In this document: positions 58,070 to 64,000 of the stretch, in pieces
How the letters are laid out: each line of letters opens with the position of its first letter
How positions within the stretch are numbered: the first letter of the stretch is position 1
Origin: an uncultured Lachnospiraceae bacterium
Lineage (GTDB): Bacteria > Bacillota > Clostridia > Lachnospirales > Lachnospiraceae
Direction of reading: 5' to 3'
NCBI GenBank assembly: GCA_947576945.1
Contig: CANPTH010000009.1
Location: forward strand, 1 to 64,000
Length of the DNA: 64,000 bases
Position numbers and translations under genes: made by a program
Notes under the pieces: generated by a model
Told to the model about the DNA's origin: nothing
Seen by the model: only the letters and a program-made list of their open reading frames with translations
Databases searched by the model: none

Positions 58070-58435
58070 ATGCCGAGGAGACCACGGCGCGGGTGCGCTT
58101 ACAACGGTTGCCCAAGGCTGGCTGTCGAGGGCGGTCAGTATTGCGAGGAGCATCAAAAGCTTACTGCGCAGCAGTACAACAAATACACACGCAGTCCCGA
58201 CACGAACAAGAAATATGGTCGGGCTTGGAAGAGAATCCGCGACCGCTATGCTGCGGCGCATCCCCTGTGTGAGCGGTGCCTTAAGGAAGGACGGCTGACT
58301 CCCGTGGAGGAGGTACACCATATCCTCCCCATTTCCAAAGGCGGCGATCATCATGAGAGAAACCTCATGTCGCTCTGCCAGTCCTGCCACACCAAAATGC
58401 ATCTTGAGATTGGTGACAGACAGATCCGCAGCTGA
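58070..58435 (+). CDS. HNH endonuclease (phage packaging-associated)
   Basis: The 121-residue protein carries HNH motif VEEVHHILPISKGGDHHERNLM with zinc-binding Cys pairs (CERC, CQSC) flanking it. HNH proteins next to terminases are needed for cos cleavage in HK97-like phages. The ATG at 58070 is preferred over the GTG at 58061 because GTGAGGTG forms the ribosome-binding site before it. The small terminase follows after a 190-bp spacer. Confidence 0.92.
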   Translation: MPRRPRRGCAYNGCPRLAVEGGQYCEEHQKLTAQQYNKYTRSPDTNKKYGRAWKRIRDRYAAAHPLCERCLKEGRLTPVEEVHHILPISKGGDHHERNLMSLCQSCHTKMHLEIGDRQIRS

Positions 58436-58628
58436 CCGGGAGGGGCGGGTCAAATCTCTACAACCTTGCCCAGTGGGGAACGGCGTGGGGTCACACGCGC
58501 AAAAATCGGAAATCAAACGGGGAATTAACCCCTGTGGTGATTCCCTAAAATAAAGGCTTTTTACGGTGCTGCGGCGTTTGATTTCCACAGCATTTTTCAA
58601 ACGAAATCAAAGAAACGGGGTGAAAACA
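58436..58628. other. Spacer between HNH and small terminase, candidate cos region
   Basis: The spacer begins with a G-rich block directly after the HNH stop (about 58437-58452), a sequence type common beside cos in Gram-positive HK97-like phages. GGAAATCAAACG (58508-58519) and CGTTTGATTTCC (58575-58586) are a perfect 12-bp inverted repeat, spanning a potential terminase binding site. The nick positions cannot be read from the sequence. Confidence 0.4.
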
Positions 58629-59162
58629 GTGGCAAAAGACGGCAGCAATCGTGGCGGAGCAAGATTGGGGGCAGGGCGCAAGCCAAAGGCGCTCACGGAG
58701 AAGATTGCCGAAGGCAGGTCGGCGGAGGTCATGATGGAGCCGGCCGAGCTGGAGGGCATGGATGTGCCACCCGTGAAGGACTTCCTGAAATCCCCGCAGA
58801 AGAGCGGGCGGAAACTGGTGGCGGAAGAAGTGTACCAGGAAGCCTATGCCTGGCTGAAAGCGAGGGGATGCGATAAACTGGTCACAGTCCAGATGGTGGA
58901 GCAGTACGCCATGAGCGTGTCCCGGTGGATTCAGTGTGAGGAGATTGTTTCATCCACTGGATTTTTAGCGAAACACCCGACTACAGGAGCCGCCATCACT
59001 TCCCCCTATGTTTCCATGAGCCAGTCCTACATGAAGCAGACCAACTACTGCTGGATGCAGATTTTCCAGATTGTAAAGGAAAATTGCTCAACAGCGTATG
59101 ATGGCGGCACGCCGCAGGATGACACAATGGAAAGGCTGCTCCGTGCGAGGAAAGGAATGTAG
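58629..59162 (+). CDS. Phage terminase small subunit (P27 family)
   Basis: The 177-residue P27-type small terminase has the GGARLGAGRKPKAL lead, a KDGSNRGG start, then helices with YQEAYAWLKARGCDKLVTVQMVEQYAMSVSRW and the C-terminal MERLLRARKGM. The start is GTG at 58629 with GGGGTGA upstream. It binds the packaging site. The large subunit is not seen before 64000, perhaps because a moron and methyltransferase genes are inserted. Confidence 0.88.
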   Translation: MAKDGSNRGGARLGAGRKPKALTEKIAEGRSAEVMMEPAELEGMDVPPVKDFLKSPQKSGRKLVAEEVYQEAYAWLKARGCDKLVTVQMVEQYAMSVSRWIQCEEIVSSTGFLAKHPTTGAAITSPYVSMSQSYMKQTNYCWMQIFQIVKENCSTAYDGGTPQDDTMERLLRARKGM

Positions 59163-59193
59163 GATTATTTGAAAACAGTTTTCTGTAAAAATC

Positions 59194-59221
59194 TTGATAA
59201 TTATCCTGCAGGTGTTATAAT
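59194..59221 (+). promoter_or_regulatory. Private promoter of the nucleotidyltransferase gene
   Basis: TTGATA (59194-59199), 16-bp spacer, TATAAT (59216-59221) preceded by TGT (extended -10). It lies 73 bp upstream of the start, in AT-rich DNA unlike the neighbouring phage genes. Confidence 0.72.
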
Positions 59222-59293
59222 GTAATGATTTAGCAGTTTGATGCTGAATGGGAGGCTTGGGAATAAATAAAAAATATGGAGGAGAGTAAAGCT

Positions 59294-59959
59294 ATGCAGC
59301 ACGATTTTCATTTTATTTCTAAGAAAGACCCGAAAGTAAAAAAAGCATATAATGACATCCTGAATATCCTCAAGGAAGCCCAGGGCTTGGTAGGAAAGAA
59401 GTTTACATTTAGGTTTGATGTGGTGGGCAGTTATAAACGGAATATGATAACCTATGATTCAAAATCAAATGTGGGGTATGATTTTGATTTTAACATTGAA
59501 GTTAATGATGGAAACGGCAGATATAAACCAAAACAGCTAAAGAATATGCTTCAAAATGCAATAGATACTGTTTGTGTGAAATATGGATATGATCATCCGG
59601 AGGATTCAACCCGCGTCTTGACAATCAAGATGAAGAACAGGAAAAAATCATGCATTCTCCATAGCTGTGATTTCGCAATCGTAAACAACTATATTGACGA
59701 TGACGGATATGAAGGACAGGAATATATCCATAATGATAAGCACGGGAACTATACCTGGTGTGAACAGTCGGAAGGATATTATAGGCTGCCGGATAAAATT
59801 GACTGGATCAAGGAGAATGACCTATGGGATGATATGCGGGATTTATACATTGAGAAGAAAAATAAAAACAATGATCCGAATGTGCATTCAAGGACTATTT
59901 TTGCTATAACAGTTCACGAGGTGTGTCAGAGATTCGGCTTTTATGAAGATGAGAATTAA
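59294..59959 (+). CDS. Nucleotidyltransferase-like protein (OAS/CD-NTase-like pattern), phage moron
   Basis: The 221-residue protein has a putative nucleotidyltransferase core: FDVVGSYKRN with the G-S motif, a D-F-D dyad in VGYDFDFNIEV 16 residues later, and a further Asp in SCDFAIVN. This is the general spacing of Pol-beta-superfamily, OAS-like or CD-NTase-like enzymes. The remainder is charged and helical (IEKKNKNNDPNVHS). Codon usage and base composition are visibly more AT-rich than those of flanking genes. It has its own promoter and terminator and interrupts the terminase block. The ATG at 59294 follows GGAGGAGAG. The enzyme class is by eye; a partner effector gene is not present. Confidence 0.55.
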   Translation: MQHDFHFISKKDPKVKKAYNDILNILKEAQGLVGKKFTFRFDVVGSYKRNMITYDSKSNVGYDFDFNIEVNDGNGRYKPKQLKNMLQNAIDTVCVKYGYDHPEDSTRVLTIKMKNRKKSCILHSCDFAIVNNYIDDDGYEGQEYIHNDKHGNYTWCEQSEGYYRLPDKIDWIKENDLWDDMRDLYIEKKNKNNDPNVHSRTIFAITVHEVCQRFGFYEDEN

Positions 59960-59984
59960 ATAAAATGTGGCAATTGAGTTTATG

Positions 59985-60013
59985 CCGTCCAGCAGGAATG
60001 TTGGGCGGTTTTT
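59985..60013 (+). terminator. Terminator after the nucleotidyltransferase gene
   Basis: CCGTCCAGCA (59985-59994) pairs with TGTTGGGCGG (59999-60008), including two wobbles, followed by TTTTT to 60013. It closes the independent transcription unit. Confidence 0.78.
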
Positions 60014-60038
60014 CTATGCGGTTATTTGGAGGTGGAAA

Positions 60039-61292
60039 ATGAAAACTACGACTGATATGCAACTTGTCTCTGTTGGTAAGCTGATACCATATGTGAATAA
60101 TGCAAGGACACACTCGCCGGAGCAGCTAACCAAGCTCCGCTCATCCCTGCGGGAGTTCGGCTTCATCAACCCGGTTATCATCGACCGGGATTTCAATGTC
60201 ATTGCGGGTCATGGCAGGATTGCGGCGGCAAAAGAGGAAGGAATCACGGAAGTCCCATGTGTGTTTGCGGACTATCTGACGGAGGCACAGAAGAAAGCCT
60301 ATATCCTTGCCGATAACCGCATGGCCCTGGATGCCGGGTGGGATGAGGAACTGCTCAAGATTGAGATTGAATCCCTGCAGGGCGCAGATTTTGATGTATC
60401 CCTGACAGGCTTTGGCGAAGATGAAATCGCAGACCTTTTTGCCGGAGACAGTGAAAAAGATGTGAAAGATGATGATTTCAACCTTTCCGTAGCACTGGAG
60501 AAAGCGGCGTTCGTGGAAAAGGGAGATATCTGGACGGTGGGCAGGCACAGGCTGATGTGCGGTGACGCTACCAGTGCGGAGGACGTGGCGGCGCTCATGG
60601 ACGGGAAAAAGGCAAACCTTATCGTGACGGACCCGCCGTATAACGTCGCATTCAAGAGCGGAAGTGGGCTTTCCATCCAGAACGACAGCATGGAGAACGG
60701 GGAGTTCTACACTTTTCTGTACAATTCCTTCCAGAACATGGCGGAGCATCTGGAAAAGGGCGGCGCGGCGTATGTGTTCCATGCGGACACGGAGGGGCTG
60801 AATTTCAGGAAAGCGTTTGTGGACGCAGGGTTCCACCTTGCCGGGGTGTGCATATGGGTGAAGAATTCCCTCGTGCTTGGGCGCTCGGATTACCAGTGGC
60901 AGCATGAGCCTGTGCTGTACGGCTTTCTGAAGAACGGGAAGCACCCGTGGTATTCCGACCGGAAGCAGACCACCATCTGGAACTACGACAAGCCGAAGCG
61001 GAATAAGAACCACCCGACATCGAAGCCGCTTGACCTGCTCGGATACCCAATCTGCAATTCCTCCCAGGAAAACGCCATCGTTCTGGACACTTTCGGAGGG
61101 AGCGGCTCCACGATGATGGCATGTGAGCAGACAAACCGTATCTGCCATATGATGGAGCTGGATGAAAAGTACGCATCCGTCATCCTGCGGAGGTATGTGG
61201 AGGATACCGGGGATTCGGAAAATGTGTATGTGGTGCGCGGTGGGGAAAAAATCCCATACTCCGCGCTGGTGAAGGAGGTGGAGATGGAATGA
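60039..61292 (+). CDS. ParB-domain site-specific DNA methyltransferase (N4-C or N6-A)
   Basis: The 417-residue protein has an N-terminal ParB-like domain (about 1-100; SVGKLIPYVNNARTHSPEQ, VIAGHGRIAAAK) and an N6-A/N4-C methyltransferase with IVTDPPYNVAF (DPPY, about residue 215) before DTFGGSGSTMMACEQ, the beta-group order. GGAGG is at 60028-60032. Such enzymes protect phage DNA from host restriction or affect packaging. It overlaps the cytosine methyltransferase gene by 4 bp. Confidence 0.9.
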   Translation: MKTTTDMQLVSVGKLIPYVNNARTHSPEQLTKLRSSLREFGFINPVIIDRDFNVIAGHGRIAAAKEEGITEVPCVFADYLTEAQKKAYILADNRMALDAGWDEELLKIEIESLQGADFDVSLTGFGEDEIADLFAGDSEKDVKDDDFNLSVALEKAAFVEKGDIWTVGRHRLMCGDATSAEDVAALMDGKKANLIVTDPPYNVAFKSGSGLSIQNDSMENGEFYTFLYNSFQNMAEHLEKGGAAYVFHADTEGLNFRKAFVDAGFHLAGVCIWVKNSLVLGRSDYQWQHEPVLYGFLKNGKHPWYSDRKQTTIWNYDKPKRNKNHPTSKPLDLLGYPICNSSQENAIVLDTFGGSGSTMMACEQTNRICHMMELDEKYASVILRRYVEDTGDSENVYVVRGGEKIPYSALVKEVEME

Positions 61293-63337
61293 ATGCAGAC
61301 GCTATATATATCCATAGTAGGGAGTCCAGCACTGGCGGCGGAGACACACCAAATCCGCAGTCTGCGGATGCCTGCCTGACCCTCGGCAGCCTGTTTGACG
61401 GCTCCGGGGGTTTTCCTTTGGGCGGGCTGCTTGCAGGCATCACCCCTCTATGGGCTTCGGAGATTGAGCCGTTCCCCATCCGTGTGACCACAAAGCGGCT
61501 GCCCTCCGTGAAGCACTTGGGCGATATTTCTGCGGTGGATGGCGCAGAGATTGCCCCGGTGGACATCATCACCTTCGGCTCGCCCTGCACGGATATGTCG
61601 GTGGCCGGCAAGCGGGCGGGGCTTGGCGGGCAGCAGTCCTGCCTGTTCTATCAGGCAATCAGAATCGTAAAGGAAATGAGGTGTGCAACAGATGGAAAAT
61701 ATCCAAGGTTTATCGTGTGGGAGAACGTCCCCGGCGCTTTCTCCTCCAACAAAGGGGAGGACTTCAAGGCCGTCCTCGAAGCGGTCTGCTCCGTCAAAGG
61801 CGAAGGTGTTCCTCTTCCTAGACCTCCAAAAGATAAGTGGGCAAGCGCAGGGAGCATCGTGGCAGACGGCTTTTCCCTCGCATGGCGCGTTTTTGACGCC
61901 CAATTTTGGGGAGTTCCCCAGCGAAGAAAACGCATCTACCTTGTCGCAGATTTTGCAGGCAGGAGTGCCGGAAAAATATTATTTGAGTCCGAAGGCGTGT
62001 CTGGGTATTCTGCGGAGGGCTTCCGTGCGTGGCAAGGAGCTGCCGGAGGTGCTGCGGATTGCGCTGGAGCGGCAGGCGGCATCTGCTTAAACGACCAGGG
62101 CGGGCAGCGGATGGATGTGACGGATGACGTAACCTGCACATTAAGGGCGGAGGCGCACCATCCTCCGTGTGTATTGGAGTCGGCAGGTTTCTGCACGGAG
62201 CATTCCGCACAGGCGCGGGGGCTTGGGTACGGGGAGGAAACTTCGCCCACGCTCCGTGCCGGGACGGTTCCCGCGGCACTGGCTTTGGAAAACCACCCTG
62301 CGGACAGCCGTGTGAAGCTGTCGGAGGACGGCAAGGTGCAGACGCTGACCTCCCGGATGGGAACCGGCGGCGGGAATGTACCTATGGTCATGGATGCGGA
62401 AACGCCAAAGACGCTGAAAATCCGCTCCGGCTGTGAAGGCGGCGGGAAAGGGGCGATCATCCAGGACGACAAATCCGCAACGCTCTCCTGCAACAATGAC
62501 CAGACGGTGTTCGTGCCGTTCTGCAAGGGATACCGCGCCCACTACAAAGGGGATGCGCCGACCTGGAAGGACGGGAAGGTGGCAAACACGCTGAATACCT
62601 TTGATGTGGGTGAGAGCCGCTGCAATGAGCTGGTGGTGCAGGCATATGGCATCTGTTCCAAGGACAGCAACGCCATGAAATCGGATAACCCCCACAGCGG
62701 ATTCTATGAAGCGGATACCTCCCGGACGCTTGACGGGAACGGCGGGAATCCCTCCTGCAACCAGGGCGGCATTGCCGTGGTGTCGGTGCAGGGCTCCATG
62801 ATCGGCAGGGAGGATAAGAACGGGCCGCAGGGCAGCGGCGTGAATGAGGATGTCTCCTTCACGCTGAATGCCACGGACCACCATGCGGTGGCGTACCCGA
62901 CCTACTGCACGAGCAAGAATTCCCATTTCACGCGGGCGGAGAAGGAACTGGCGAACACGCTGGTGGCTACGGATTATAAAGACCCGCCCGTCGTCAACGA
63001 TGTGCAGGCGGAGCCGGAGTATATCGTCCGCAGGCTGACCCCTACGGAATGTGCGAGGCTGCAGGGCTTCCCGGACTGGTGGTGCAGCGGCCTTGGGACG
63101 GAAGAGCCAACGGAGGATGACCTTGCCTTCTGGCGGGAGGTCTTTGAGACCCACCGGAGGATCGCGGGGACTTCCGCCAAGCCAAAGACCGATAAGCAGA
63201 TCATCAAGTGGCTGAAAGAGCCGCATTCGGATTCTGCTGAATATAAGATGTGGGGCAACGGCGTGGCGCTGCCGAATGTCTATTTCGTGCTTTCGGGCAT
63301 TGTGTATTACGCACAGTTCCCGGACTTTTTATTGTGA
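61289..63337 (+). CDS. DNA (cytosine-5-)-methyltransferase with a repeat-rich variable region
   Basis: The 682-residue protein has motif I LGSLFDGSGGFPLGG, IV FGSPCTDMS with the catalytic Cys, VI VWENVPGAF, VIII GVPQRRKRIYLV, and C-terminal LTPTECARLQGFPDWW and GNGVALPNVY. The region between VIII and IX (about 62118-62997) is unusually long and built of about nine degenerate units with a T-L-x..V-core (TLRAEAHH, TLRAGT, TLTSRM, TLKIRSG, TLSCNN, TLNTF, TLDGNG, TLNATDHH, TLVATDYK). Such TL-units occur singly in some phage methyltransferases. Target sequence unknown. Confidence 0.88.
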   Translation: MNADAIYIHSRESSTGGGDTPNPQSADACLTLGSLFDGSGGFPLGGLLAGITPLWASEIEPFPIRVTTKRLPSVKHLGDISAVDGAEIAPVDIITFGSPCTDMSVAGKRAGLGGQQSCLFYQAIRIVKEMRCATDGKYPRFIVWENVPGAFSSNKGEDFKAVLEAVCSVKGEGVPLPRPPKDKWASAGSIVADGFSLAWRVFDAQFWGVPQRRKRIYLVADFAGRSAGKILFESEGVSGYSAEGFRAWQGAAGGAADCAGAAGGICLNDQGGQRMDVTDDVTCTLRAEAHHPPCVLESAGFCTEHSAQARGLGYGEETSPTLRAGTVPAALALENHPADSRVKLSEDGKVQTLTSRMGTGGGNVPMVMDAETPKTLKIRSGCEGGGKGAIIQDDKSATLSCNNDQTVFVPFCKGYRAHYKGDAPTWKDGKVANTLNTFDVGESRCNELVVQAYGICSKDSNAMKSDNPHSGFYEADTSRTLDGNGGNPSCNQGGIAVVSVQGSMIGREDKNGPQGSGVNEDVSFTLNATDHHAVAYPTYCTSKNSHFTRAEKELANTLVATDYKDPPVVNDVQAEPEYIVRRLTPTECARLQGFPDWWCSGLGTEEPTEDDLAFWREVFETHRRIAGTSAKPKTDKQIIKWLKEPHSDSAEYKMWGNGVALPNVYFVLSGIVYYAQFPDFLL

Positions 63338-63430
63338 CATTTTTTCTCACATACTGCTTGCTATTCCAGTCGCTTAGAGTGATTAATGTAGTACCGAAAG
63401 GGAAAACGCAAAAAAATGGAGGAAAAGCAC

Positions 63431-64000
63431 ATGAGGATTGAATTCAACAGGACAGGGGCGGAACGGAAAGCGCTGGTGCAGGCGATGGGAGAGATTTTAG
63501 AGGTAAAGCCAAAATACCTCGGAATGCCGACGGCGGCCTACCAAGTGGATTACTTCCACATAGACAAAAACGGCGGGATGGAATTTGACGATCAGGCAGA
63601 CAACGAGGAGATCCGCAACCTGCTGGAGCGTCTTGCAGAAAAAGGTATCCTTGCGGTCCCGGCAGAAACGGTGCAGGAAGCTTCCACCGAGGAAGAAAGC
63701 GCGGATGCGGAAAACAATGCGGAGGAGCCGGAAACTGCGCCGCAAGAGGAGAACACAGGGCTTACGGTGGCGGTTCCGCTTAGCATGGTGCTTTGCGGAA
63801 ACCTTACCAGGCTGCTGGATGCAAAAGGCAGCCTCATCAAAAAGGCCCTCGGCATTGATGACTTGCGGATTGAGATTGATGAGGAAAAGGTTTCCTTCCC
63901 ATGGTTTTCCGAGACACTGGATGCAGAGTCAGCCAAAGCATACACGCATTTTATTTCCGCGCTCTGCGAGATGAGCCGGAACCAGAAACGCATCACGGCA
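63431..64000 (+). CDS. Phage-associated hypothetical protein, 3' truncated by the window end
   Basis: From ATG at 63431 the frame stays open to the last base (190 codons), so the stop lies outside the window. It starts with MRIEFNRTGAERKALVQAMG, then an alpha/beta module with YQVDYFHIDKNGG, an acidic Ala/Glu-rich linker (about 95-120), and a second alpha/beta domain (VAVPLSMVLCGNLTRLLDAKG...). Similar proteins sit downstream of phage methyltransferases in clostridial elements, with no known function. ATGGAGG upstream gives a good ribosome-binding site. Confidence 0.75.
   Translation, partial: MRIEFNRTGAERKALVQAMGEILEVKPKYLGMPTAAYQVDYFHIDKNGGMEFDDQADNEEIRNLLERLAEKGILAVPAETVQEASTEEESADAENNAEEPETAPQEENTGLTVAVPLSMVLCGNLTRLLDAKGSLIKKALGIDDLRIEIDEEKVSFPWFSETLDAESAKAYTHFISALCEMSRNQKRITA

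Overview
The window looks like a chromosomal segment of an anaerobic, Gram-positive gut clostridium of the Lachnospiraceae type. The evidence is the BspA-like leucine-rich-repeat surface protein, a Bce-type peptide-sensing module, a BlaI/M56 pair, strong AGGAGG ribosome-binding sites with TTGACA/TATAAT promoters, and a complete siroheme operon of the clostridial kind. No rRNA, tRNA or CRISPR array was seen.

Region 1 (1-13.2 kb) holds the 3' part of a large LRR/Ig-like surface protein, a Crp/Fnr-type regulator divergent from a MATE exporter, an AraC-GyrI regulator, and a minus-strand BceR-BceS-BceA-BceB antimicrobial-peptide sensing and export operon. Short dispersed repeats sit around this operon. 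One is a promoter block copied between the AraC gene and the bceR gene. Another is a 166-bp element bounded by inverted repeats, which supplies the permease stop codon.

Region 2 (13.3-23.4 kb) is a co-directional operon that encodes every step from glutamyl-tRNA to siroheme: hemA, a precorrin-2 dehydrogenase/ferrochelatase, hemC, a cobA-hemD fusion, hemB and hemL. It is headed by the likely siroheme-using enzyme, one polypeptide joining a CoA-disulfide-reductase-like flavoprotein, a rhodanese, a sulfite/nitrite-reductase siroheme domain and a ferredoxin.

Region 3 (23.7-38.4 kb) carries three pseudaminic-acid pathway genes (pseB, pseC, and pseG on the opposite strand) with a GT2 glycosyltransferase and large membrane proteins. 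It also holds a broken Uma2-family gene and a BlaI repressor with a penicillinase-domain-free M56 sensor. A second copy of the putative BlaI operator lies before a hypothetical protein and a lipoprotein gene.

Region 4 (38.7-64 kb) appears to be a mobile element, most likely a prophage cut by the right edge of the window. It begins where a SAM-methyltransferase gene is truncated after about 50 codons. Its left part carries an unusual restriction/defence cassette: Vsr, a DpnII-like endonuclease, a ParB-like protein, a SNF2 helicase, a DUF3883 protein and a convergent cytosine-5 methyltransferase. Next come a repressor/ImmA lysogeny pair with matching TACGC-N6-GCGTA palindromes on both sides, and then the phage replication genes: SNF2 helicase, family-A DNA polymerase, P4-type primase-helicase and VRR-NUC nuclease. 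These are followed by a sigma-like late regulator, an HNH endonuclease and the small terminase. Then come a nucleotidyltransferase gene with its own promoter and terminator (a moron arrangement), two DNA methyltransferases and a truncated final gene. No integrase or large terminase is visible, so they would have to lie outside the window.
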